Below are positions 45,118-55,804 of a stretch of 64,000 nt of DNA, in pieces. Every line of letters begins with the position of its first letter. Position 1 is the first letter of the stretch. The notes under the pieces are model-generated. The model searched no databases. It saw only the letters and a program-made list of their open reading frames with translations, and was not told the origin of the DNA. The DNA is from Tuctoria greenei (lineage: Eukaryota; Streptophyta; Magnoliopsida; Poales; Poaceae), in contig JAYESD010000005.1 in NCBI GenBank assembly GCA_036927565.1, forward strand, positions 14,228,565-14,292,564. Reading direction: 5' to 3'. The translations under genes were made by a program, and so were the position numbers.

Positions 45118-47652
45118 ATGATGCTGGCGTACATGGACCGGGCCGCGGCGGCCGCCGAGCCGGAGGACGCCAGCGAGCCGGTCACCGTGACGGCAGCAGC
45201 CGACGACGAGGCGGCGAGGGACTTCGGCGGGCTGGTGACCGCCCGCCCCGCCGCCGTGGTCCGCCCGGCTAGCGCGGACGACGTGGCCAACGCCATCCGC
45301 GCGGCGGCTCTGCGGGCGGACCTCACCGTGGCCGCCCGCGGGAACGGGCACTCGGTGGCCGGGCAGGCCATGGCCCAGGGCGGGCTGGTGCTCGACATGC
45401 GCGCGCTCGCGCTGCCCCGCCGCATGCAGCTTGTCCGCTCCCCCGGCGGAGGCGTCTTCGCGGACGTCCCGGGCGGCGCGCTGTGGGAGGAGGTGCTCCA
45501 CTGGGGCGTCAAGAACCACGGCCTCGCACCGGCGTCGTGGACGGACTACCTCCGGCTCACCGTCGGCGGCACGCTCTCCAACGGCGGCGTGAGCGGCCAG
45601 TCGTTCCGCTACGGCCCACAGGTGTCCAACGTGGCCGAGCTCGAGGTCGTCACGGGCGACGGCGAGTGCCGCGCCTGCTCGCCGTCGTCTCACCCGGACC
45701 TCTTCTTCGCCGTGCTCGGCGGGCTCGGCCAGTTCGGCGTCATTACCCGCGCCCGCATCCCGCTCCACCCCGCGCCGCAGACGGTACGCGTACGCACGCC
45801 ACCTCCCTCCCTCTCTCGCTCGCTCAACCGCGCCCGCCACCGTGCAATGAATAAATTAATCAAAGGCGCCCCCGGACACTGACTGGCGTACTATGGATAT
45901 GGATTGTGCAGGTGCGGTGGACTCGGGTGGTGTACGCGAGCTTCGCGGACTACGCGGCGGACGCGGAGTGGCTGGTGACGCGGCCACCGCACGCAGCGTT
46001 CGACTACGTGGAGGGCTTCGCGTTCGTGAACAGCGACGACCCGGTGAACGGCTGGCCGCTGGTGCCCTTCCCCGGCGGCGCGCGCTTCGACCCGTCCCTC
46101 CTCCCCGCCGGCGCCGGCCCGGTCCTCTACTGCCTGGAGGTGGCCATGTACCAGCACCAGCAGCACCGGCCCGACGACGACGACAAGGTAGGTGCATCCA
46201 GCTTCCAGCAGGGGCATTCCCGTACTTGCGCCCTGGCGCTGTGGTACTTTTCTACGGGGCATGTCTGCGTCCTCGTATATCTCCCGCTGGATTCTGTGAC
46301 AGGCGCGGCTGCCTCCCCCTCGCGTGGCGCCAAGCCTCGGCGGGGCCCCGCGGGGGAGAGCCAGTCAGTGCACCGCACGAACGCACGGCCGCGCAGGCGA
46401 TGATGATGCGAGGTGATCGAATCCGCGCGGTACTATGCAGCCGGCCGTGACGCGATTGCGCTGCCGCGGCCCGTGACCACGCGGATCGCGTCGTTTGTCA
46501 TCACTGCGCGCCCACCACCACTCGCTGTCCGTCCAGTCCCCACGGCGGAACAGCTCACTTTTTTTTTCCTCGTTCCATTTCCGTTCATCGTTTTGATTCC
46601 ATTGCTGCAGGAGAAGACGACGACGAAGAACGTGAGCGCGATGATGACGCCCCTCAAGTACGTGCGGGGGCTGGAGTTCGCGGCGGACGTCGGGTACGTG
46701 GAGTTCCTGTCGCGCGTGAACAGGGTGGAGGAGGAGGCCCGGCGGAACGGCAGCTGGGCGGCGCCGCACCCGTGGCTCAACCTCTTCGTCTCCGCGCGCG
46801 ACATCAAGGCGTTCGACACCGCCGTGCTCAAGGGCATGCTTTCCGACGGCATCGACGGGCCCATGCTCGTGTACCCCATGCTCAAGAGCAAGTAAGTCCG
46901 GTTCATCACGTTGCTTCTGCTCTCCCTCTATCTCTCTCGCTCGCTACCAGCCGGTCCGGTTCGCTCGCTCACGCCGCCGTACCAGCAGTTGCCGTTTTGG
47001 AGCAAGAGGCGTGTGATGTTCAGCCGCCGCCTTGCCCTGCTGCGCATCTCGCTGACGCGTCTTTAATTTGAATCGGGTGACGGGTTGGCCTGCTGTCCGT
47101 ACCTCTCTAGCTTCTGTTTTGGATTCAGCCGTGTCGTCTGCCGCCCATATTAGCAGCCACAAACGCAGGTGTTACTCATGACTGATAAATAATTACCCTG
47201 AGGCTCGCAGTCGTCCATGTCGGCTGGGATGCCACTATAACAGTAGTGCACTGCTGCACTGCACAGAGCTTGTTGTGTCTATGAGAGTAATACAGTACTA
47301 GTAGTAATCTCTTGTGTTCCTGCGTGCGTGCAGGTGGGACCCGAACACGTCGGTGGCGCTGCCGGAGGGCGACATCTTCTACCTGGTGGCGCTGCTCCGG
47401 TTCTGCCGGGACGGCGGCGCGGCGGTGGACGAGCTGGTGGCGCAGAACAGGGCCATCCTCGACGCGTGCCGCGCCAACGGCTACGACTTCAAGACGTACT
47501 TCCCGAGCTACCGGAGCGAGGCCGAGTGGGCCCGCCACTTCGGCGCCGCCAGGTGGAAGCGCTTCGTGGAGCGCAAGGCCCGGTACGACCCGCTCGCCGT
47601 TCTCGCGCCGGGCCAGAAGATCTTCCCCCGGGCCCCGGCGGGTGCCCCGTGA
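45118..47652 (+). CDS. CKX11: Cytokinin dehydrogenase (cytosolic type, like Arabidopsis CKX7, rice CKX11, maize CKX10)
   Basis: Exons 45118-45783, 45912-46187, 46611-46891 and 47334-47652 join in frame with GT...AG introns to give 513 residues, normal for the family. The enzyme cleaves the isoprenoid side chain of cytokinins and so lowers the active hormone. The FAD domain shows AARGNGHSVAGQAMAQGG (the His of GHS carries the flavin), WTDYLRLTVGGTLSNGG and GGLGQFGVITRARI. The substrate domain shows DYVEGFAFVNSDDPVNGWP and HPWLNLFVSARDI. The end is APGQKIFPRAPAGAP. The N-terminus MMLAYMDRAAAAAEPE has no hydrophobic signal peptide, unlike most secreted family members. That, together with the sequence pattern, points to the cytosolic subgroup. 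I see no stop or frameshift. It is the only evident host gene in the window. Confidence 0.93.
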
Positions 47653-49280
47653 TACACCGGCCGGACAGACGGAAGGGCCGCCGCCGCGGATCGAATCATT
47701 ATGACAGCCGCGGAGCCTGACAGAATTTGATCTGATCGCACCTGCTGTTGGCGGTAATGATGGTGGTTACTACGCTGCTGATCCGGGTGATGATGGACGG
47801 GCAAGGCAATGATGATGGGAGGTCCATTCCATTCAACTGTTAGGTGCATTTGGTTTGGGGCACACCAACACCATTATGTGTCTGATGTCTCTCTCTGTGC
47901 ACATCATCAGTGAAGGAGAGGCAAAATTAAGGAAAACGAAATCTGCAGCCTTTTCTCCTTCCTCGTCGTCTTGCTTTTCCTTTTTATTCCCCCGCCGTGA
48001 GCGGGTGGTGGTGATGAGAGATGGAGACGCAACGCAACGACGATCGTCTCGGCGGCCGGACCCTTCTGCTGCTGCTGGCGTCCACGTTCCGCATCCGGGT
48101 AGTTTTCCGCTGGCAACCCACGTGGCATCGAGCGCGACGCGCGAGGCCGCCGGGCCGTTGGCTCCGCGCCGTCGCGTTCCCTTCTCTTCGCACGCTTACC
48201 ACCGAGACGTACGCCTCCCGACTGTGGCAAGGCGGCTCCTTTGGATCGCACACAGCTCCTTCTCTTCCCGACTGAGCGACAGCGACGCGCGAATAAGCAA
48301 GCAACCGTGGCGCTCGCTCTCGCCCGCGTGCCTGCTCGTCGTCTCTATCTGTCTCGCCGCGGACGCGGATGCGACGTGCCGTGCCCGTTCACGGTGACGC
48401 GCAGCTGGTTTCCTTTTCTTTACGCGCCGAGTTTGCGTCCGCTGACGCGACCCCAATCCAGCCACGACAGTCGACAGGTTCTGGGCTTCTGGCAGCGCCC
48501 GTGTAGGGACAAGCCGCACGCGCGCCCGCCGGAAAAGTCACCTTCCTCCTCGCCCTCCCTCCCTCCGCACAAGCGCGACAGCACACTCTACCGCCGCTGC
48601 GAAAGATTAGCGCTACTTCCGGAACCCACACGTCGGATCAATAATCCATCCATTCCATCGGGCAATCCACTGGAAAAAAAGAAAAAGACTTCTCTGCCGC
48701 CGATTATTGGAGTCGGCCGGATCATCGAGCTCGCTCCCAAGCAGGACCGACCGGTCGAACGATCGATCGCTGCTGCGCTACAGGCTGCTGGCAACGACGT
48801 TGTCTCGCGGCAGATGTGGATGATCGCGGTCGTCCGCGATGATTGGTCCCGGCACGGAATGGAAAAGGGTTATCTCCCTCGCACGCTCGCGCGGATCACC
48901 GAAACTTATCCTCGCTTTTTTGGGGCGAGAAAAGCCGCGGCTTTAAGATCGATGATCTGCCGTGAGAACGACATCGCCGGTTTTATAAAAAATCGTCCAA
49001 GTGGTGCCTACCTTGCCCACGACGCGATTTCCATCCAATCTAGCCATCATCGACAAACTCAGCTCGACAACTTATTAGTGTCAAAGCCGCCGTATCCGAC
49101 CATCATCATCCGTTACAGGCCTTTTTAATTAGTTCGAGTCAAAGGAGAACGCGAGGGGCGGCCGCGACACGGAGTCTTTCTCGGTGGTGCTTCGATCGAC
49201 TTCGGTTGTTGTTGCTTGGCGCAGCGAAAGCAATGACACCGGAGGAGCCCAACTCCGCCGCCGTTTGGATCAGTCCGCAG
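47653..49280. other. Downstream region of the cytokinin dehydrogenase gene
   Basis: Holds the 3' UTR and intergenic DNA. Long open frames (for example plus-strand 48241-49128) are Arg/Pro/Ser-rich, follow GC content and show no recognisable domain, so I do not call a gene. Nothing else is identified. Confidence 0.45.
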
Positions 49281-49287
49281 CTAGGGA

Positions 49288-49579
49288 CAGGGGCGGATCC
49301 AACGGGGGGCAGGGGAGCTCCAGCCCCCTACTCGGGGGACGAATAATGGAGTTACTCTTAGAGCCTCCTCTACAATTTTAATAGTGAAGAAGAGATATAT
49401 TAAGAAAATAGTCTTAAAACTATTGTCAATTATGTAGTTAGTTAATTGGTTAGTAAAGAAAATTTCTAAACTTGAGGTCTAGAGTTCAATTCTTTATACT
49501 ATCACTTTAATTTTTTTATGCTCATTTTTTTTAAAATAATGCTCAGCCCCTCTATAACTTATCGCTGGATCCGCCACTG
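49288..49579. mobile_element. hAT-type MITE
   Basis: The ends are CAGGGGCGGATCCA and TGGATCCGCCACTG, with the flanking repeat ctaggga on both sides (49281-49287 and 49581-49587; the eighth base differs). It is 292 bp, AT-rich inside and non-coding. Confidence 0.8.
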
Positions 49580-50165
49580 ACTAGGGACGAAATGGACAGG
49601 ATGGTAAGAGATTACTGCTGTACTATTTAGCAGCCGAATTGTGTGACCGTCATGGATGATTGTTTACGCTTGACTCGGATAGTCGTGCTCTTGTTTTGAT
49701 CCCTGTTTGCGAGTTGCTTTTGTTAAAACTAGATTGATGGAAAACGAAGCTCTGCCCAACGTCATCAGGTTTCCATCCTGATCTGTCCATCGTTCTGAAG
49801 AGAGTCGAAAAAAAGAGCTGAGCTCGACAAACTTACCGTCACGTCATTTTTTTTAAAATAAATGTTCAGCCCCAACTTATCGCTGGATCCGCCACTGGCT
49901 AGGGATGAAATGGACAGGATGGTAAGAGATTACTGCTGTACTATTTAGCAGCCGAATTGTGTGACTGTCATGGATGATTGTTTACGCTTGACTCGGATAG
50001 TCGTGCTCTTGTTTTGATCCCTGTTTGCGAGTTGCTTTTGTTAAAACTAGATTGATGGAAAACGAAGCTCTGCCCAACGTCATCAGGTTTCCATCCTGAT
50101 CTGTCCATCGTTCTGAAGAGAGACGAAAAAAAAGAGCTGAGCTCGACAAACTTACCGTCACGTCA
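49528..50165. repeat. 319-bp tandem duplication including the MITE end
   Basis: 49528-49846 and 49847-50165 are near-identical direct copies with few mismatches. Each starts with the last part of the hAT MITE (TTTAAAATAA...GGATCCGCCACTG) and runs through ATGGACAGGATGGTAAGAG to TTACCGTCACGTCA. The duplication happened after the MITE inserted. Confidence 0.9.
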
Positions 50166-51171
50166 CTTCTCGCAAATATAGTGGTGGAACCACTTTGACA
50201 AGCAGCAGTTCTATTCCAATCAATCAATTTAACAACCGTTTGGTCGATGAGCCCCGCCGACCCCTCCAGAGGCTTTGCACCATGATAACTGAAGCTCAAA
50301 CACAGAGAAATTTTATGCACCAGATTTCCCGGAAGAAGTTGCCACTACGGTCTCCTGCCTCTCGGTGCATGTAATCAGGCACGCAATGACGATGTAATCA
50401 TGGGTCATGCGTGACCCAACCCAAAGCCACACATAAGTTGCATGCTGCTCTTGGCACTTGCTGTGACAAGATTGAAGCACTTTGGAGTTTGGACTGGGAC
50501 TTACTGGGGGGCATAGCCACAGCCGCAGCTATCTCCCACCCCTTTGTGGAGTTGACCCTAGCTCCTGTGCATCAGATCCGACCGGTGAACAAAACCAATA
50601 ATGTGCTCGGGCATAGCGAGCAGACAGTGCGTGCTGTCATTTGAAGCATAATTCCAACAGTGGCAACAGTTTTAGCTTTTGAGGGGAGATGGGGTGGGTA
50701 GCATCAAAGATGTGCCACAGTTTATTAACTTCCATTCAGAGGACATGAAGATGAACTTTGTCTTGCCGTGTTTTATTTATGTTTAATTGTTTTTAGCAGC
50801 AGTCTAGCGATTTTTTTATGATTTCGTGAATTTAGGATCAGTCAGCTCAATTCTTAAAAGTTCTTAAATGAATAATTCGTGCCTGCGTGGGTTCAAACTC
50901 TCCGTGACATTGGCTGGCTAGATGTGATCAGTTTCCACATTTGCCGATTCATGCGGCAAGTTAGGCTTTCACTATGAAAAAAAATGCAGGTGCGTTAAGC
51001 AGATTTTTTTTATTAATATACTTTTAAAAACTCATTTATAATAAATAACCCACGGAATCGAAAATTGGCTAAAATGACCCACTGTCGTACATACGAAATG
51101 CTCATCTGGTCGATGTCACGTCATTTGGTGTCTGCCACGATGGAGTTAAGGCTTGCCATTGTGAAAGAAAT
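50166..51171. other. Intergenic DNA, nothing recognised
   Basis: A 77-codon plus-strand frame at 50411-50644 has no recognisable features. The rest is AT-rich with short A and T runs. Confidence 0.4.
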
Positions 51172-51253
51172 GGGCACACACGAATTTCGTACGTGCCTCA
51201 TACGAAGTGAACAGTACCTTTGTATGAGGCACGTACGACATTCGTGCGTGCCC
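51172..51253. repeat. Hairpin with 32-bp arms and an 18-base loop
   Basis: Arms 51172-51203 and 51222-51253 pair at 30 of 32 positions (core CGTACGTGCCTCATAC with GTATGAGGCACGTACG). The loop is GAAGTGAACAGTACCTTT. The size resembles a small-RNA precursor or a MITE core, but there is no independent evidence of transcription. Confidence 0.75.
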
Positions 51254-51922
51254 CAGTTTTGACCCTGCTTTTAATAGATTTTAGGCAAAGCTTTTGAAAC
51301 ATTTGTAGACTGATTTGCTAAAAATTTCTAAAGTATAAAATAGAGAATACATTGTGAAGTTTTGAATTCAATGAACTTTCCCTATGTTTAGTATGTAGAA
51401 ACTAGAGTAATTGTATGTGTTATTAGGCAATATAATCACGTTTCTACACATTTGCAAATTGTATTCAGTTTTGGTTTTTTGTTTAGAAATATTTGGAGTT
51501 AGAATCGACAGAAACATTAATAAAAGTTATTAATGTAAGTTTTGTTGATTATAAAAAATAAGTTATGAATATAATTTACGAGAGTTTAATGGGAGTTTCA
51601 AAAATTTTAAAATCATATAGCGATAACAAATGCATAGTTTGGAAAATTATACAATAAAAGTATTAATTTATACAAATGCATATTAATTAAAGGTAATTAA
51701 TTGTAAGCTCGACGGCGGTTACATCAAATGAAATTACATAGTTCCAAAAATATGTGCATGTTGTTTGTCACTCTACTACTACGGTACATGAGGCAAAACA
51801 TAAGTACACATATTTCTGGAAAAAATATAAAATAGGTAATACAAATGGCGTGTGTACGACACACTTAAGATGCGTCGATCTAATCCTAACACGCCTTAGT
51901 TGAATTAAACGCCGAGCATAGT
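51254..51922. other. AT-rich intergenic DNA, nothing recognised
   Basis: No gene or clear repeat. It borders the broken gene fragment that follows. Confidence 0.4.
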
Positions 51923-52542
51923 TTACTCAAGTTGCCACTGAGTGCAATGGGGGTATTTTCCCTTACGCAAAGCATCCGGACCGGCTTCTTTTGCGCGACG
52001 AGCTCTCTCGCGCATGCGTTCTCGCTCAACCTCTCGTGCTTGTGCAGCGACACGTTCCTCCTCTGCAGCTTTGCGATCACACTCCGCTCTCCATTATCGA
52101 ATTTCTTCTTGCCTCTTGCGACGACGCTCCTCCTGTGCACCTCTATTCCTCCTTTCTTGCTCTATTCTTTCATCCCACCCTATTTCTTCCTTGAACTTCC
52201 AATATGCAAGTCGAGCCATTCTCTCAACCTCCTCGGCGTCTTCTGCCGATTGTTCCTGGTCGATGTAGTTCCTGAAGTCACAAAGAGGTGGTGGCGACTG
52301 CACAAGTGTTTGTACAAAAGATTAGATTCTATAGCATTCATAAAACAGAAATAAAATTGCATATTACCTGTTACCTACCACCTGGAAGAAATGGGCACGT
52401 CCTGTGAGGAGGATCGTACTCGTAGTTGTCGCGCATCCAAAGCCAGCAACCATATGAGTAACCAGGTCGAAGATCTCTTACAAACCTACAATCAGTGCCA
52501 CAGAAACACATTGGAGGTTGTAATCCCTCGGGGATTGGAACC
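51923..52542 (-). pseudogene. Two-exon gene fragment with a Cys-rich start and a charged helical end, cut by element B
   Basis: Read on the minus strand. The first exon piece (from 52542) has PPMCFCGTDCRFVRD and YSYGCWLWMRDNYEYDPP, a Cys/Trp-rich module that recalls GRF-type zinc fingers. An intron of about 80 bp ends at 52298. The second exon (52297-51923) starts SPPPLCDFRNYIDQEQSAED and becomes a long Glu/Arg helix (QEERRRKRQEEIR, then RERMRERARRAKEAGPDALR). A TAA at 52094-52096 breaks the helix. The 5' part is removed by insertion of element B at 52543. Similar modules occur in plant hypothetical and transposon-associated proteins; I do not assign a function. Confidence 0.5.
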
Positions 52543-53404
52543 TGTCGGTACCCTACGTACCGGATACCCCTTGGGATTGCAAAGATCACAAGGAAACTCC
52601 ATCCACCAGATTTGAAGACCTCCAAATGCCCCACATGCCAGGCGTAACTGGACCTGCTTCCCTGACATGGTTAGTCCCAAGGCCGCCACGTGTATCATAA
52701 AACCGGAGCTATCGCTCACACATGGGAAAGCTCCGGACAAGATATCGGTATGGCATCCCGGGACCTGACTCCAGACAGAGGGAAGCTCCGATGCCGACAC
52801 GTGTCCTATAGCACCGGACCTACCCGTCCACGACGGTAAGCTCCGGAACTGCCACGTGGCCGAACCACCGAACCTCCAACAATCAAGCTGGTGGACCCCC
52901 AACGGCTCCGGACCTTCAAGGAGCAATCAAAGAATTCAAGACCCGATTAAGTGTCATTAATGCCATATTAATGACACACGATCGGATGACTCTTAATACC
53001 GGTAATGGCACTGTTAAGGCCCGTTACCGGGCTATTAAAGGTAATTAACCTCATTAATTGTGTATCAAGCATGTGTAACAGTCGGGGCCACATGTCGGAC
53101 CAGGCTAATGGTGTAATGACCAGTCCTTGTACTATAAAAGGTCTGGTCAACGATACACAAGGGAAGGCTTCAGACCTCTTCTGAACTCCCTGAGCTAGAC
53201 GAGCTTCTTCTAGACTCACACGCTCAATACAACACCAACACACCCCGTGGAGTAGGATATTACGCTTAGGCGGCCCAAACCACGTAAATCTATGTGTCCA
53301 TTTGTCTTTCACCCTCTTGAATCTCTGCGCGCCCATTACCGAACTACAACTCCTCGATCTACCAACAGTAGTGTCGAGAGATCTGCCGGATCCAAACACC
53401 GACA
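52543..53404 (+). repeat. 5' LTR of gypsy element B
   Basis: It is 862 bp, from TGTCGGTACC to ACACCGACA. Three CACGTG boxes start at 52687, 52798 and 52853 (spacing 111 and 55, on the same grid of about 56 bp as element A). The TATA box is TATAAAAG at 53133-53140. The terminal dyad around GGTACC is weaker than in element A. Confidence 0.8.
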
Positions 53405-53405
53405 G

Positions 53406-53420
53406 TTGGCGCGCCAGGTA
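53406..53420 (+). other. Primer-binding-site region of gypsy element B
   Basis: TTGGCGCGCCAGGTA, identical to 3077-3091, starts one base after the LTR. Confidence 0.55.
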
Positions 53421-53443
53421 GGGGGAGGCCCGAGATTTCAAGG

Positions 53444-55804
53444 ATGGTGAACTCAGCTGCTGGATCATCCAATGACAATCCTGCTGCTCAACCCGCTGGG
53501 GGCAATCCCTCCAACATGCAGCAACCAGCAGGTGCCACGACTCCAGCAGGAGTCATGCTTCCACCGCCACCGCCTGCACCAGCACGTCAAGATGGGCAGC
53601 GTGACGGTGCATCGGCGTCGGTCACCGCATCAGCGAATAACAAACACCCTGAACACGCGCTTCATGCAGCGTATGCTCTCCTCCAATGTCCACCACCTCT
53701 AGGTGCATCCCAGGGTGCAATGGAGCAGTGGAGGGCTGATGTGGAACATCTGGTTGCAGCAGCAACCGACCACATCAGCAACCAAGGTCCTCCCCCTTCG
53801 GGGCGGCCCCCATCGCAGCGCCGGACTATGTCGGACAGACTTGGTCTGCACGCTTCCCAAAATAGGAGGCGTTCTACATCACAGCAAGTTACGTCGCTAC
53901 CTTCTGGGGCGTGACACACTCATACGGTAACCAGGATTTCAGCTCATGACCCCCGGGCGGAGCTTGATCGCCGTTACCGTCAACAGGACGGTCGTGTCCA
54001 TATCGAGCGTGCTCGTGAAAGGCGAGAGGCTCGAGACAGTCCTACTCCCGAGGGAGTAGGAGGAGGCTGTTCTGCCCTATCCATGCACCTACGCATGGTC
54101 AGCTGGCCACAAAAGTTTTGGCCTCACCTGCCAGAGAAATTTGACAGGACTGTTAATCCCACTGAGTTTCTCCAGATTTACTCCGCCGCAATCCTTGTAG
54201 CCGGAGGTAACGAGGCCGTAATGGCCAACTACTTCCTAGTGGACTTGACTGGGACCGCCAGGTCCTGGTTCTTGAGCCTTGCTCACAACTCCATCAATAG
54301 TTGGGAGGAATTGTGCCAATAGTTCACCGCCAATTTTGGGAGTTCATACACCCGACCAGGCACCGAACTGGACCTTTTTGATGTTGTGCAGAAAGGGGGA
54401 GAATCCCTGTGCTCATTCATCCAGAGGTTCTCCCAGGTACGAAACATCATTCCTTCTATCTCCGGCGCCTCTGTTATCGTGGAATTTAGACAGGGCGTAC
54501 GAGATAAGAAGATGCTAGAGAAGCTGGCGATCAAGGAGATCACCAGCGTCACAGAGCTATTCAGCTTGGCAGACAAGTGTGCCAAAGCTGCGGAGGGCCG
54601 TGAAATGCACTCCAAACCACCTCCGGAGGATGGTAAAAAATCCTCCAAAGGCGAAGCCACTACCTCCGGGAGTGGCAAAAAGAAGAAAAAGTCCAACGGC
54701 AAGAAGAAGTTGTCGGCCGGCACATCTACCGCTGCAGCTGCAGCAGCTCCGGGTGGCCGGGGGCCACGCCCCGAGAAACGACCTCGGCCGTCCTCTGAAG
54801 ACGGTGGCAAATCCAAAGTGTGGTGTCCTATTCACAAGTCGAACAGCCACAACTTGGAAGACTGCCGGGAGGTCCAAAACCTTGTCGAGCGCTACAACAA
54901 GCGCCGAGAAGAAGTTCCTTTCCGTCAAAGGGAAGGAAAACATAAAGTCGTTGAAGCTCCGGCTGAAGAGGAGTTAGGCTTTCAGGACCCTAAAAAGGTC
55001 CTGAAGGCTGTTTACACCTCCGTCGACGACGACTCCGACGTCTCTGACAATGAGCGTCTGAAGACCATGAACACCATCTTTGGTGGTTCGTGGGACATCA
55101 CCTCCCGCCGTGTCCTCAAGACAATGCGGTGGGACATGGCATCAGTAGCTCCTACAGCCAGGGCGGAGCCTCATCGAAAGTGGATGGACACCACCATCAC
55201 TTTTGATGCTCCGGACTGCTCTCGGAACATGATCAGAGCTGGTAAACTACCTTTGATGGTATCTCCGACCATCAATAACATTAAACTCCACCTTGTAATG
55301 GTGGACGGAGGTTCGGGGCTGAACCTCATAAGCTTCAAAGCTTTCGTCAAGCTTCGACTCCGACCTTCGGACCTTCGCCCCTCCCGACCTTTCTCCAGAG
55401 TAGGTCCGGGGACCATAACCCCACTTGGTGCCATTACTCTCCCCGTGATCTTCGAGACTCGGGAGAATTATCGCACTGAGAAGTTGATCTTTGACGTTGC
55501 TCAGATCAACTTACCTTTCAACGCCATTCTGGGTAGGCCCGCCTTGTACAAGTTAATGGCTGCTGCTCATTATGGCTACCTGGTGTTGAAGATGCCAACA
55601 CCAGCTGGTGTTCTCCGAATCCGCGGAGACCGCACTGCCGGAGTGACTGCTCTGGAAGAACTTCATGCGCTTGCTACAGCGCAGGAGGAAGAGTCCAGGC
55701 AGGAACAAGCTCCGAAATCCCCAAGCATTCGTCAACGAGGCTCAACCTCCGCACCTCGTGTGCAACCAAGCGGCGACACCGACATCCCCGTCAAAGTCGT
55801 CTAA
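53444..55804 (+). pseudogene. gag-protease of gypsy element B, two in-frame stops
   Basis: One frame runs the whole length with stops at 53912-53914 (TGA) and near 54319-54321 (TAG, where the matching codon in element A is Gln). Gag domain: LPEKFDRTVNPTEFLQIYSA through RSFIQRFSQVR-like SFIQRFSQVRNIIP to LADKCAKAAEG. A Lys-rich basic stretch (KKKKKSNGKKK) follows, then a Cys/His cluster (CPIHKSNSHNLEDC) in place of the usual zinc knuckle. The protease region has MVDGGSGLNLISF (DGG triad) and NAILGRPALYKLMAAAH. The start MVNSAAGSSNDN is the first ATG, 39 bp after the LTR. Confidence 0.82.

Noticed and set aside
48241..49128. 295-codon open frame downstream of the cytokinin dehydrogenase gene
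   Set aside because: Arg/Pro/Ser-rich, no domain or motif, no splice context, and competing frames of similar length in the same GC-rich stretch.
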